A stretch of 64,000 nucleotides of DNA from Acholoe squamosa (GCA_949317995.1 OX439045.1:10834174-10898173), one strand, 5' to 3'; positions 34,716-49,565 are shown, counted from the first letter of the stretch. Notes: generated from the letters alone by a model not told the origin. Program-made: numbers and translations.

Positions 34716-37700
34716 GACAAAGCCATACAATGTGTTTTAAAATAGAAGACTTTGTCTTAGATATCCTCCACACAGTGTGTGGAGGCAAACTGAGGACATG
34801 GCCACACCTCCTCCTCCCATGCAGCAGAATTTATACAGTCAACTTTGTTTTATCATTTGACATATCACTGCTGAACAATATTTCAGCAGTAAAAAAAGGG
34901 AGGCTATGGGCTTGGGCATCAGCGATGACCTTGAAAAATGGTTATAAACATGATTTCTAGTGTGTCAACAAAATGTCCCCAATTTGACCTTAAGAGACTT
35001 GTGCTGTGTGTGAAAAATCAGCGCAAAATTCCACTTTCTATAGTATAAAATCCTAGCCTATTTAGGCTGACCATATAATTCATTAAGTGTTGTATAATGG
35101 TAGATGTAGTATTTGAATAGACTTAGGCACAGGGAGGTGATAGGAGGCCGGGAGGTGGTGATAGGGTGCCAGGAGAAGGTGAGGGAGGCTGGGGGAGGTG
35201 AGCAGAGACCAGGAGAAAGTGATGGGCAGCCAAGAGAAATGAGGGAGTGACTGGGAGAAGATAGGGGAAACACTTGGGAAAATAATGAAACTTAAGCAGC
35301 AGCAAACCCCCCCCCCACCCTCCATCTGCAAGAGCTTGATGTAATAGGAATAAATCAATTGCCCAAATTTGGTAATGACACTGTATTTTTGCATGAAGAT
35401 CATGAACAGATTAAATACACTGTAAATACATTGTGCATTCTGTTGAGAATTACACATACTTACAATATTTTTACACTAGTATTTGGTAGGGTGTACCCCA
35501 TTGGTGAAAGCAATGCAAATTCTTTTGAAAATTACACATATTTATATCACTTTTACAGCAGAATTTTGAAGAGTGTGAGCAAACAGTAAATTCATTGCAA
35601 ACTCTGGCGAGAATTACACATTTTCTCATTACCTTTACACCAGCATTAGCAAGGTAAAGGAACGCAAATGTCAGTGCATGTATTTACATCACCTTTAAAT
35701 CAGCTTTACAAAGAGTGTAATTCCATAGTAATGTAATACATATTTTGGTGACAATTACACATATTTACACTACCATCACATCATCATTACTAAGGGTGTA
35801 AACCAATGGAAAATGCAATGCAAACTTTGGTGACAATTGCACATATTTACATCACTTTTACTTGAGATTTACAAACAAATTAAATGTATGTAAATATCGT
35901 TCAATGTAAAGGCCAGGTAAATAGTATGTAAATCCTGAGCACAATCTTTACACAGAAATGCGACCTTTACATTTTGTAAAGCCCATATCTCGTGCAGTGT
36001 GTATAACAGAAGGGGAAACTATATAGCTTCATCTACAGAAATATTATACTCTGTGTTAATCAGAGCGAGTTATTATCTGTTACATTCTGTACTAGGTTGT
36101 AGTTAAGTACATGATGTGACTATGTTTACTGCACCTCTATATTGACCTGGCTATTCAGTTTTCACTATCAGTATCTCAACATTTATGTAATGATTATCTA
36201 GCCTTTACTCAGAAAAGGGAAGAAAAAGACACAATTAGCCCTATCACTTTAGTGGCCACACATACTAAATTCAGAATGATAAACATGCTGAGGCTTTTCA
36301 AAGAAGGGTTATGACTGTTTAAGTGTGTCAACAAAATGTCCCCAATTGACCTTAAGAGAATTGTGCTGTGTGTGAAAAATCAGTGCAAAATTCCACTTTC
36401 TATAGTATAAAATCCTAGCCTATTTAGGCTGACCATATAATTCATAAAGTGTTGTATAATGGTAGATGTAGTATTTGAATAGACTTAGGCACAGGGAGGT
36501 GGTAGGAGGCCGGGAGTTGGTGATAGGGTAGCGGGAGAAGGGTACCCCACTCTGAAGCAGTCACAAATTGAACATTTCTAACCAGCCATCCAGCAACCCA
36601 TTTTTATATATAGTGTAACCAAAATGGCAGGACCCCACACTGCAGGGTGGTGACTGAACAAGGATCCCACATCCCAGGATCAGAAGGTGTATGAACCAGG
36701 AAGGTGTCTGTATTGTCTAATTCTCATGATCCTTATGGGACAGGTCTTATCTAGTTCTGTGTGCATAATTGCACACATGATATCCCAGCATGTATTAGGG
36801 TCCCTGCTATAATAGAAGTTGTGCAAGTCAAAAGACTTAAGTGCTTGATGAAAATCATTTTTGACATAGTACCTGTATGATCTCCCAACAAATTAGATAC
36901 TAGTCATGTTTAAAAAACACATATCCTTATCCATGCACCTGCCTACCCCTTTTTACACAAATTTATATTGATCTATATTGATGTACCAATTCCATGATAT
37001 CAGTGATATCACCAACATGCGCACTAAAATGACAGGACCCCACACTCCAGGGTGGTGACTGAACAAGGATCCCACATCCCAGCAGCAGAAGGTATATGAA
37101 CCAAAAATGTGTCTGTATCAAGGGAACATTATAGATATTTACCTGCATGCACCAATGTCTAATAACAAATCAAGTCTTGTGGTCCACATTCATACAACAA
37201 TAGTGAATTCAATTTCTGGCCCTTTTCTCATCTGAATTAATGTACACTTGAGTATTACCATCCAATAATATGTCAGTTAATGAAAACTAAAAAAAAATGA
37301 GAATGTTGATTGAGAGCAGACTTTGGGTCTATGAGTAACATGAAAAGTGATGTATTTATGTTTTTATTCCTGTCATATAGAGCTAATACCTAAATTAATG
37401 TGACCAGAACCTTAGGTTAATTGGGTCACAGAAACAGGCAAATTGTATACTAATCCCTGCAGTGCTGAAGCTTTGAAGTGGGGAATAATGAGATCTGCAG
37501 GACCTTATGGCCTGCAAGGGGAAAAACATTTCTTATAGACTGCACTCCACACAGTGTGTGTATGCAAACTGAGGACATGGCCACATAGTGTATGCCAATA
37601 GAGGATGTGGTATTAGCTAAGGTCCACACACTGTGTGTAGACAAATTGGGGACATGGCCCCACAGTGTGTCTATGCAAAAAGAGGACTTGGTCTGAGACA

Positions 37701-37771
37701 CAGCATGTGTACAGGCAAACTGGGGACTTAGTCTAAAATATACTCCATGCAGTATGTGTAGGCAAACTGAG
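34716..37771. repeat. Array unit 6
   Basis: Marked by GTGTTTTAAAATAG at the start, a longer C run (about 35307), ACACATTTTCTC and GGTAGCGGGAGAAGGG. The end variant is GGGGAATAATGAGATCTG. Confidence 0.85.
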
Positions 37772-40700
37772 GACAAAGCCATACAATGTGTGTTAAAATA
37801 GAAGACTTTGTCTTAGATATCCTCCACACAGTGTGTGGAGGCAAACTGAGGACATGGCCACACCTCCTCCTCCCATGCAGCAGAATTTATACAGTCAACT
37901 TTGTTTTATCATTTGACATATCACTGCTAAACAATATTTCAGCAGTAAAAAAAGGGAGGCTATGGGCTTGGGCATCAGCGATGACCTTGAAAAATGGTTA
38001 TAAACATGATTTCTAGTGTGTCAACAAAATGTCCCCAATTTGACCTTAAGAGACTTGTGCTGTGTGTGAAAAATCAGCGCAAAATTCCACTTTCTATAGT
38101 ATAAAATCCTAGCCTATTTAGGCTAACCATATAATTCATTAAGTGTTGTATAATGGTAGATGTAGTATTTGAATAGAATTAGGCACAGGGAGGTGATAGG
38201 AGGCCGGGAGGTGGTGATAGGGTGCCAGGAGAAGGTGAGGGAGGCTGGGGGAGGTGAGCAGAGACCAGGAGAAAGTGATGGGCAGCCAAGAGAAATGAGG
38301 GAGTGACTGGGAGAAGATAGGGGAAACACTTGGGAAATTAATGAAACTTAAGCAGCAGCAAACCCCCCCCCCCTCCATCTGCAAGAGCTTGATGTAATAG
38401 GAATAAATCAATTGCTCAAAATTTGGTAATGACACTGTATTTTTGCATGAAGATCATGAACAGATTAAATACACTGTAAATACATTGTGCATTCTGTTGA
38501 GAATTACACATACTTACAATATTTTTAAACTAGCATTTGGTAGGGTGTACCCCATTGGTGAAAGCAATGCAAATTCTATTGAAAATTACACATATTTATA
38601 TCACTTTTACAGCAGAATTTTGAAGAGTGTGAGCAAACAGTAAATTCATTGCAAACTCTGGCGAGAATTACACATTTTCTCATTACCTTTACACCAGCAT
38701 TAGCAAGGTAAAGGAACGCAAATGTCAGTGCATGTATTTACATCACCTTTAAATCAGCTTTACAAAGAGTGTAATTCCATAGTAATGTAATACATATTTT
38801 GGTGACAATTACACATATTTACACTACCATCACATCATCATTACTAAGGGTGTAAACCAATGGAAAATGCAATGCAAACTTTGGTGACAATTGCACATAT
38901 TTACATCACTTTTACTTGAGATTTACAAACAAATTAAATGTATGTAAATATCGTTCAATGTAAAGGCCAGGTAAATAGTATGTAAATCCTGAGCACAATC
39001 TTTACACAGAAATGCGACCTTTACATTTTGTAAAGCCCATATCTCGTGCAGTGTGTATAACAGAAGGGGAAACTATATAGCTTCATCTACAGAAATATTA
39101 TACTCTGTGTTAATCAGAGCGAGTTATCATCTGTTACATTCTGTACTAGGTTGTAGTTAAGTGCATGATGTGACTATGTTTACTGCACCTCTATATTGAC
39201 CTGGCTATTCAGTTTTCACTATCAGTATCTCAACATTTATGTAATGATTATCTAGCCTTTACTCAGAAAAGGGAAGAAAAAGACACAATTAGCCCTATCA
39301 CTTTAGTGGCCACACATACTAAATTCAGAATGATAAACATGCTGAGGCTTTTCAAAGAAGGGTTATGACTGTTTAAGTGTGTCAACAAAATGTCCCCAAT
39401 TGACCTTAAGAGAATTGTGCTGTGTGTGAAAAATCAGTGCAAAATTCCACTTTCTATAGTATAAAATCCTAGCCTATTTAGGCTGACCATATAATTCATA
39501 AAGTGTTGTATAATGGTAGATGTAGTATTTGAATAGACTTAGGCACAGGGAGGTGGTAGGTGGCCGGGAGGTGGTGATAGGGTACCGGGAGAAGGGTACC
39601 CCACTCTGAAGCTGTCACAAATTGAACATTTCTAACCAGCCATCCAGCAACCCATTTTTATATATAGTGTAACCAAAATGGCAGGACCCCACACTGCAGG
39701 GTGGTGACTGAACAAGGATCCCACATCCCAGGATCAGAAGGTGTATGAACCAGGAAGGTGTCTGTATTGTCTAATTCTCATGATCCTTATGGGACAGGTC
39801 TTATCTAGTTCTGTGTGCATAATTGCACACATGATATCCCAGCATGTATTAGGGTCCCTGCTATAATAGAAGTTGTGCAAGTCAAAAGACTTAAGTGCTT
39901 GATGAAAATCATTTTTGACATAGTACCTGTATGATCTCCCAACAAATTAGATACTAGTCATATTTAAAAAATACATATCCTTATCCATGCACCTGCCTAC
40001 CCCTTTTTACACAAATTTATATTGATCTATATTGATGTACCAATTCCATGATATCAGTGATATCACCAACATGCGCACTAAAATGACAGGACCCCACACT
40101 CCAGGGTGGTGACTGAACAAGGATCCCACATCCCAGCAGCAGAAGGTATATGAACCAAAAATGTGTCTGTATCAAGGGAACATTATAGATATTTACCTGC
40201 ATGCACCAATGTCTAATAACAAATCAAGTCTTGTGGTCCACATTCATACAACAATAGTGAATTCAATTTCTGGCCCTTTTCTCATCTGAATTAATGTACA
40301 CTTGAGTATTACCATCCAATAATATGTCAGTTAATGAAAACTAAAAAAAAATGAGAATGTTGATTGAGAGCAGACTTTGGGTCTATGAGTAACATGAAAA
40401 GTGATGTATTTATGTTTTTATTCCTGTCATATAGAGCCAATACCTTAATTAATGTGACCAGAACCTTAGGTTAATTGGGTCACAGAAACAGGCAAATTGT
40501 ATACTAATCCCTGCAGTGCTGAAGCTTTGAAGTGGGGAATAATGAGATCTGCAGGACCTTATGGCCTGCAAGGGGAAAAACATTTCTTATAGACTGCACT
40601 CCACACAGTGTGTGTATGCAAACTGAGGACATGGCCACATAGTGTATGCCAATAGAGGATGTGGTATTAGCTAAGGTCCACACACTGTGTGTAGACAAAT

Positions 40701-40825
40701 TGGGGACATGGCCCCACAGTGTGTCTATGCAAAAAGAGGACTTGGTCTGAGACACAGCATGTGTACATGCAAACTGGGGACTTAGTCTAAAATATACTCC
40801 ATGCAGTATGTGTAGGCAAACTGAG
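37772..40825. repeat. Array unit 7
   Basis: Carries GAAGCTGTCACAAATTG (about 39607), GAGTTATCATCTG and AGTGCATGATGTG, all shared only with unit 8, so units 7 and 8 are another recent pair. Confidence 0.85.
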
Positions 40826-43590
40826 GACAAAGCCATACAATGTGTGTTAAAATAGAAGACTTTGTCTTAGATATCCTCCACACAGTGTGTGGAGGCAAAC
40901 TGAGGACATGGCCACACCTCCTCCTCCCATGCAGCAGAATTTATACAGTCAACTTTGTTTTATCATTTGACATATCACTGCTAAACAATATTTCAGCAGT
41001 AAAAAAAGGGAGGCTATGGGCTTGGGCATCAGCGATGACCTTGAAAAATGGTTATAAACATGATTTCTAGTGTGTCAACAAAATGTCCCCAATTTGACCT
41101 TAAGAGACTTGTGCTGTGTGTGAAAAATCAGCGCAAAATTCCACTTTCTATAGTATAAAATCCTAGCCTATTTAGGCTGACCATATAATTCATTAAGTGT
41201 TGTATAATGGTAGATGTAGTATTTGAATAGACTTAGGCACAGGGAGGTGATAGGAGGCCGGGAGGTGGTGATAGGGTGCCAGGAGAAGGTGAGGGAGGCT
41301 GGGGGAGGTGAGCAGAGACCAGGAGAAAGTGATGGGCAGCCAAGAGAAATGAGGGAGTGACTGGGAGAAGATAGGGGAAACACTTGGGAAATTAATGAAA
41401 CTTAAGCAGCAGCAAACCCCCCCCCCTCCATCTGCAAGAGCTTGATGTAATAGGAATAAATCAATTGCTCAAAATTTGGTAATGACACTGTATTTTTGCA
41501 TGAAGATCATGAACAGATTAAATACACTGTAAATACATTGTGCATTCTGTTGAGAATTACACATACTTACAATATTTTTACACTAGCATTTGGTAGGGTG
41601 TACCCCATTGGTGAAAGCAATGCAAATTCTATTGAAAATTACACATATTTATATCACTTTTACAGCAGAATTTTGAAGAGTGTGAGCAAACAGTAAATTC
41701 ATTGCAAACTCTGGCGAGAATTACACATATTCTCATTACCTTTACACCAGCATTAGCAAGGTAAAGGAACGCAAATGTCAGTGCATGTATTTACATCACC
41801 TTTAAATCAGCTTTACAAAGAGTGTAATTCCATAGTAATGTAATACATATTTTGGTGACAATTACACATATTTACACTACCATCACATCATCATTACTAA
41901 GGGTGTAAACCAATGGAAAATGCAATGCAAACTTTGGTGACAATTGCACATATTTACATCACTTTTACTTGAGATTTACAAACAAATTAAATGTATGTAA
42001 ATATCGTTCAATGTAAAGGCCAGGTAAATAGTATGTAAATCCTGAGCACAATCTTTACACAGAAATGCGACCTTTACATTTTGTAAAGCCCATATCTCGT
42101 GCAGTGTGTATAACAGAAGGGGAAACTATATAGCTTCATCTACAGAAATATTATACTCTGTGTTAATCAGAGCGAGTTATCATCTGTTACATTCTGTACT
42201 AGGTTGTAGTTAAGTGCATGATGTGACTATGTTTACTGCACCTCTATATTGACCTGGCTATTCAGTTTTCACTATCAGTATCTCAACATTTATGTAATGA
42301 TTATCTAGCCTTTACTCAGAAAAGGGAAGAAAAAGACACAATTAGCCCTATCACTTTAGTGGCCACACATACTAAATTCAGAATGATAAACATGCTGAGG
42401 CTTTTCAAAGAAGGGTTATGACTGTTTAAGTGTGTCAACAAAATGTCCCCAATTGACCTTAAGAGAATTGTGCTGTGTGTGAAAAATCAGTGCAAAATTC
42501 CACTTTCTATAGTATAAAATCCTAGCCTATTTAGGCTGACCATATAATTCATAAAGTGTTGTATAATGGTAGATGTAGTATTTGAATAGACTTAGGCACA
42601 GGGAGGTGGTAGGTGGCCGGGAGGTGGTGATAGGGTACCGGGAGAAGGGTACCCCACTCTGAAGCTGTCACAAATTGAACATTTCTAACCAGCCATCCAG
42701 CAACCCATTTTTATATATAGTGTAACCAAAATGGCAGGACCCCACACTGCAGGGTGGTGACTGAACAAGGATCCCACATCCCAGGATCAGAAGGTGTATG
42801 AACCAGGAAGGTGTCTGTATTGTCTAATTCTCATGATCCTTATGGGACAGGTCTTATCTAGTTCTGTGTGCATAATTGCACACATGATATCCCAGCATGT
42901 ATTAGGGTCCCTGCTATAATAGAAGTTGTGCAAGTCAAAAGACTTAAGTGCTTGATGAAAATCATTTTTGACATAGTACCTGTATGATCTCCCAACAAAT
43001 TAGATACTAGTCATATTTAAAAAATACATATCCTTATCCATGCACCTGCCTACCCCTTTTTACACAAATTTATATTGATCTATATTGATGTACCAATTCC
43101 ATGATATCAGTGATATCACCAACATGCGCACTAAAATGACAGGACCCCACACTCCAAGGTGGTGACTGAACAAGGATCCCACATCCCAGCAGCAGAAGGT
43201 ATATGAACCAAAAATGTGTCTGTATCAAGGGAACATTATAGATATTTACCTGCATGCACCAATGTCTAATAACAAATCAAGTCTTGTGGTCCACATTCAT
43301 ACAACAATAGTGAATTCAATTTCTGGCCCTTTTCTCATCTGAATTAATGTACACTTGAGTATTACCATCCAATAATATGTCAGTTAATGAAAACTAAAAA
43401 AAAATGAGAATGTTGATTGAGAGCAGACTTTGGGTCTATGAGTAACATGAAAAGTGATGTATTTATGTTTTTATTCCTGTCATATAGAGCCAATACCTTA
43501 ATTAATGTGACCAGAACCTTAGGTTAATTGGTTCACAGAAATGTTGAAGTTGTAAACTAATCCCTGCAGTGCTGAAGCTTTGAAGTGGGG
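40826..43590. repeat. Array unit 8, last and incomplete
   Basis: Shares unit 7's private marks. After GAAGCTTTGAAGTGGGG it passes into the terminal segment instead of the GAGATCTGCAGG end found in other units. Confidence 0.85.
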
Positions 43591-45239
<1,649 letters not shown>

Positions 45240-45692
45240 GTTCATCATGTTGGCACATACAGCATATTCGGCGACTTCTCATTCCTCCACTGACCCTTTC
45301 CTACTCCCAGCGTGACACCCCACTGTCAGGATTTATTATGTAAATTTATTCGTAGTGCCTGATGAAGCAAGAAACAACCATCAAACATGTACATATCTAC
45401 GTGTAAAATATTTGACAGGACATGCATTGTAATTCAAATGTATGTATTATGATATGAATCTTCTGAATAATATTCTTGTGGGTTCCCTACACCATATATG
45501 TATGAGCAGTGCTGAAACATGAAATAGATGTGTACGACTCCATGATACAAACTGCCACCTGATCTACAGAAAGACCCACACTGAGGAAAAACAAAAGAGG
45601 GCTTTGAGGGTTGTCCACCTTATTAATGCTATGTACATTTTGCTGATGTGTATATACGTGTATATTTATTGGGTAGAATGTGTGTAAATAAA
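45240..45692 (+). CDS. candidate 3' terminal exon, product unknown
   Basis: A strong acceptor (long polypyrimidine tract, then AACAG) opens an exon. The longest of its three frames, from 45242 to TAA at 45341-45343, contains HIQHIRRLLIPPLTLSYSQR. A poly(A) signal AATAAA lies at 45687-45692, followed by GT-rich sequence (TTTGTATGTG). The layout fits a last exon with ~340 nt of 3' UTR. No domain is seen, the upstream exon is unknown, and the three frames cannot be separated with confidence. A retroelement 3' end is the alternative. Confidence 0.25.
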
Positions 45693-45760
45693 CATATTTG
45701 TATGTGTTTAATCATGGTTGTTTCATTAGCAATTGATTAGGCCGTGATGGGTGTAAATTA

Positions 45761-45860
45761 GGGGGATTGGGGTCCGTGGCCCCCAAACCAAATAGCCCCC
45801 GGATGAATAGCCCCTATGACAAATAGCCCCAATGTCAAATAGCCCCCTGCCAAATGGCCG
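45761..45860. repeat. AAATAGCCCC short tandem array
   Basis: Five units of ~16 bp (CAAATAGCCCC with variable linkers). On the minus strand this is a spaced series of GGGG runs (GGGGCTATTTG). Confidence 0.7.
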
Positions 45861-45909
45861 GAATAATGGAGTTTTTCCTATTTTTGTGATGTACAGGCAA
45901 AAGCACCAG

Positions 45910-46800
45910 GCACAGTATATCACAGTATGTCCCATGTACGTCACATGTACGTGACACTATGTCCCTGTACGTCACATGTACATCACACTTTGTCCCTGTA
46001 CGTCACATGTACGTCACACTATGTCCCTGTACGTCACATGTACGTCACACTATGTCCCTGTATGTCACAGTGTGTTCCTGTCACATGTACGTCACAGTGT
46101 GTTCCTGTATGTCACATGTATGTCACAGTGTGTTCCTGTACGTCACATGTATGTCACACAATGTCCCTGTACATCACATGTATGTCACACTATATCCCTG
46201 TATATCACATGTATGTCACAGTGTGTTCCTGTACGTCACATGTATGTCACAGTGTGTTCCTGTATGTCACATGTACGTCACAGTGTGTTCCTGTATGCCA
46301 CATGTACGTCACACTATGTCCCTGTTTGTCACATGTACGTCACACTATGTCCCTGTACATCACATGTATGTCACAGTGTGTTCCTGTACGTCACATGTAC
46401 ATCACAGTGTGTTCCTGTACATCACATGTACGTCCCAGTGTGTTCCTGTACATCACATGTATGTCACAGTGTGTTCCTTTAGGTCACATGTATGTCACAG
46501 TGTGTTCCTGCACATCACATGTACGTCACAGTGTGTTCCTTTAGGTCACATGCAAGTCACAGTGTGTTCCTGTACGTCACATGTATGTCACAGTGTGTTT
46601 CTGAACGTAACAAGTACGTCACAATGTGTCCCTGTACATCACATTACGTCACACTTTGTCCCTGTATGTCACATGTACGTCACACTATGTCCTTGTATGT
46701 CACAGTATGTCCCTGTGCATCACTTGTGTGTTCCTGCCATCACAGTGTGTTCCTGTATATCACAGTGTGTTTCTGTACGTCACAGTGTATTCCTGTATGT
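45910..46800. repeat. 31-bp minisatellite rich in ACGTCACATGT
   Basis: About 28 units joining ACGTCACATGT with ACGTCACACTATGTCCCTGT or GTCACAGTGTGTTCCTGT. The unit is close to 31 bp, which is 1 mod 3, and none of its frames has a stop. All three forward frames therefore stay open and encode the same cyclic SHVRHTMSLYVT-type peptide. The frames of 168, 205, 305 and 399 aa are explained by this and not called as genes. Confidence 0.9.
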
Positions 46801-47571
46801 CACTCCTGTACATATCTCCCTGTATACTCCCTGTACACTCCCTGTTCATCCCTGTTACACTCCCTGTACACTCCCTATCCACTCCCTGTATGCTCACTGT
46901 ACACTCCCTGTACCTATCTGTACACTCCATGTTCTTCCTTTTACACTCCCTGTATTCTCCCTGTACACTTGCTGTACCTCCCTTTACACTGCATGTATGC
47001 TCCCTCTACTTCCCTGTACACTCCCTTCTCACTCATGTACACTGCCTGTATCTCCCTGTATGCTCCTATACACTCCCTGTACCTCCATGTATGCTTCCTG
47101 TATCATCTCTGTAACTTACTTTACACTCCCTCTTCATATCACATCTACCACAATATGAGGTGTACTTGTAACATGTGCCACAATATGGGATATCATAACA
47201 CAAGGGGGAATTCCCTTTTTTCAAATAGTCAGGGCCAGTTTTCAGAAAATGTAACTCCTTGTACCTCCCTGTACACTCCCTGTACCTCTCTGTACACTCC
47301 CTATACACTCCCTGTATGCTCCTTTTACCTCCCTGTACACTCCTCGACCTCCCTCTGGTACACTCCCTGTACCACCCTCTACAAGGGGGAATTCCTTTTT
47401 TTCAAATAGTCAGGTCCAGTTTTCAGAAAATGTAACTCCTTGTACCTCCCTGTATACTCCCTGTATACTCCCTGTACCTCCCTGTACACTCCCTATACAC
47501 TCCCTGTATGCTCCTTTCACCTTCCTGTACACTCCTCGACCTCCCTGTACCTCCCTGTGCAATCCCTGTTA
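46801..47571. repeat. CTCCCTGTACA minisatellite
   Basis: Degenerate 11-12 bp units (CTCCCTGTACACTCCCTGTA). The array resumes after the transposon at 49543-49560 (TTATGCTCCCTTTACC), showing that the transposon landed inside it. Confidence 0.85.
47199..47470. repeat. Tandem duplication within the minisatellite
   Basis: A block beginning ACAAGGGGGAATTCC and ending GTAACTCCTTGTACCTCC occurs at about 47200 and again at about 47385, roughly 186 bp apart, with a few differences. Confidence 0.75.
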
Positions 47572-49542
47572 GGGGCTGTGTACAAATGACGTCATGCAGG
47601 AGGGGGAGAGGGGGGGTCCCACTCCCCATGACCAAGCATGACAAGGGGGGAGGGGGGTCATGGGCTGCATGACATCATGTCATGAAAAAAATTGCAGGTT
47701 GCTTCAGTTTTGGCAAGAAAAAAAAAAGATTTGTAAAGGTAGGGAAGTTTAATGCATTCATCTGTTATGAAATATATTACCTTTTTTTTTAAATTCGTTT
47801 TATTTATTTTATCCTAGTGTCGGTTGTAAGTTTACATCACCTATCCATTTGTCCAGCACTAGCTGGGACAGGCATTAATAACCTAAATGTCCCATTACAA
47901 TAGGTTGTCAAAGACCTCACTATACAGAGTGAACTAATCTAAAGGCTGGATGTAAAAAGGTTGGGGAGGAGATAGAAAGTTTAGCTTGTATATAAAACCG
48001 ACAAAAATTATTTTATGCGGATAGGCTTATTACAGTCTTACTACCAGCTTTACTTATAGAGGCTTAAGTTTATATCAACAAGATACAATACTCAGCCTAT
48101 ATGCATCAGTAACTTATGCAGTATCAAGAAGAAAAGAGCCAGAAGTAGGCCATGTCAATCAAGACTCTAGGAAGAACTAGAGACAGTAGCAGTAAGGGAT
48201 GATTATATTAGCAAATATAGACAGCGACTATATCAACCAGATACAGTGACAAGGGGGTCAAGGAGTGACCTATACAGGCATGCTTTCCTCAGACATCCCA
48301 CTCAATGATTGTCACTGCCATCAGTGTTAGTCTTGGTCCACTACTCTATCCTACCTCTAACCCAGGCCCCATACCACTTTGAAATGCCCTTTTAGTTGGA
48401 CTCATCTAACCAAAGGACCCCATATACAGGTTTATCTATGTGGGCAAGAAGCACCCTGGCATCGAGAATTCAGTAGAAAGATTCAAATGACCCAACTTCT
48501 ATTCTATTTGATAAATTTCAAAATTCAAAAACCCATTGGAAATTTAGGGATTGCTCATTACTCATCAACAGGCCTAAGGGGTGGGGTAGATTGCCATTCA
48601 GATGTGCAGAAATCTGAAAATTTTATGACCCCCTCGGGCAGATTGCCCTGGTCATCCCTCCTGTTCTACAGTAGTTCACAGAAAAGGCATGACATTTTTT
48701 CTGCCCCCTTCCTCACTTTGAGGTGTCAAAATTATTTTCCTCCCTCCCCCCTCAATCTGCATCCTGCTCCCCCTGTTGATGAATCACGAACTCTCCCTTG
48801 GAAACAAACAACTTATACTCTCCTTTTTCTGAATGGGACTCTAAGGATTATGCCTTATATTCCTTACCATAAAATGATTACTTTGTAAGTGTGATCTTAA
48901 TTATATATGGGTAATCATATTACCACACTTGTTATGTTACACTTGTAATTCAGTGAAGCTATTGTAACTGTCAGCTAGATCTGATTTCTTCTCTTATTTC
49001 CTTTCCTTTACCTCTCATGAGGATGTGAGGTAACAGCACCTTTACCCCCTGGACATTTACCCCCAAAGCATTTAGCCCCATGGACATTTACCCCCAGACA
49101 TCTACCCCAAACCATTTAACCTCATGGATATAATAAAGGTAGAAAAAAGTTAGGGTAGGTAGTAGGTAGGGACTTTTCTTTTTTTGGAGAATTTTTTTGA
49201 GGTTGGCGCTTCTAGAACTTCTAATTTTTTTCAACCCATTACCTGAACACAACAATTTTTTTAGGCCTTACCAATTCACACCCATTATTAGCCCAGCATG
49301 GTTTGGGACGGTGGAAAAAGCCCCACCTGTTTCCAACACCATTAGGTTAACCCAATATATACCTGTCCCTTTGAACCATCTCAATTTGCTGTACTCTCTT
49401 CATGTACTTTGGGCCGGGGGGGGTATCTCTGCATGACGTCATGTTAAGGGGGGGGTCAAGCATTGTATGACGAAACATGACAAGGGGGGAGGGGGGGTCA
49501 AAATTGGCCAAAAAGAGCATGACGTCATTTGTACACAGCCCC
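47572..49542. mobile_element. Non-autonomous TIR DNA transposon, PIF/Harbinger-like
   Basis: Perfect 26-bp terminal inverted repeats: the left (47572-47597) begins GGGGCTGTGTACAAATGACG and the right (49517-49542) is its complement. A TTA target duplication flanks the element (47569-47571 and 49543-49545), which is the PIF/Harbinger target type. Both ends also have a direct subterminal motif, CATGACAAGGGGGGAGGGG. The interior (about 1.9 kb) shows no DDE transposase or Myb-like partner. A 169-aa frame at 48379-48888 has no recognisable domain. It must have been moved by enzymes from elsewhere. Confidence 0.85.
49030..49135. repeat. GGACATTTACCCCC short array inside the transposon
   Basis: Five units (GGACATTTACCCCC, CATTTAGCCCCATGGACA). 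On the minus strand it reads GGGGGTAAATGTCC, similar in design to the GGGGCTATTTG array at 45761-45860. Confidence 0.65.
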
Positions 49543-49565
49543 TTATGCTCCCTTTACCTTGTCAT

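Larger units (their letters stand above)
20439..43590. repeat. Block Y: eight-unit ~3-kb macrosatellite array
   Basis: The landmark GACAAAGCCATACAATGTG starts units at 20439, 23480, 26499, 29534, 31674, 34716, 37772 and 40826. Spacings are 3041, 3019, 3035, 2140, 3042, 3056 and 3054 bp; the 2140 unit has an internal deletion. Each unit holds the 76-bp minisatellite, the 109-bp module, two ~220-bp direct repeats about 1.35 kb apart (the AAAATGTCCCCAATT...GGGAGGTG segment), two copies of GACCCCACACTCCAGGGTGG about 0.4 kb apart, and the GCAAACTGAGGACAT minisatellite. Unit identity is very high. Short frames (61-128 aa) are kept only because the DNA is kept: the 76-aa frame differs between X and Y at silent and replacement sites in equal number. 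Confidence 0.93.

Noticed and set aside
20453-43255. Sets of 61-128 aa frames repeated in each macrosatellite unit
   Set aside because: They are conserved only as far as the DNA is. The 76-aa frame has equal numbers of silent and replacement changes between X and Y, and no start context, domain or splice signal.
45959-47158. 399-aa open frame, plus 205, 168 and 305-aa frames overlapping it
   Set aside because: All three forward frames are open because the 31-bp repeat unit has no stops. The peptides are cyclic repeat translations without a domain or gene context.
48379-48888. 169-aa frame as a transposase
   Set aside because: No DDE/D motif, zinc finger or helix-turn-helix, and composition like non-coding DNA.
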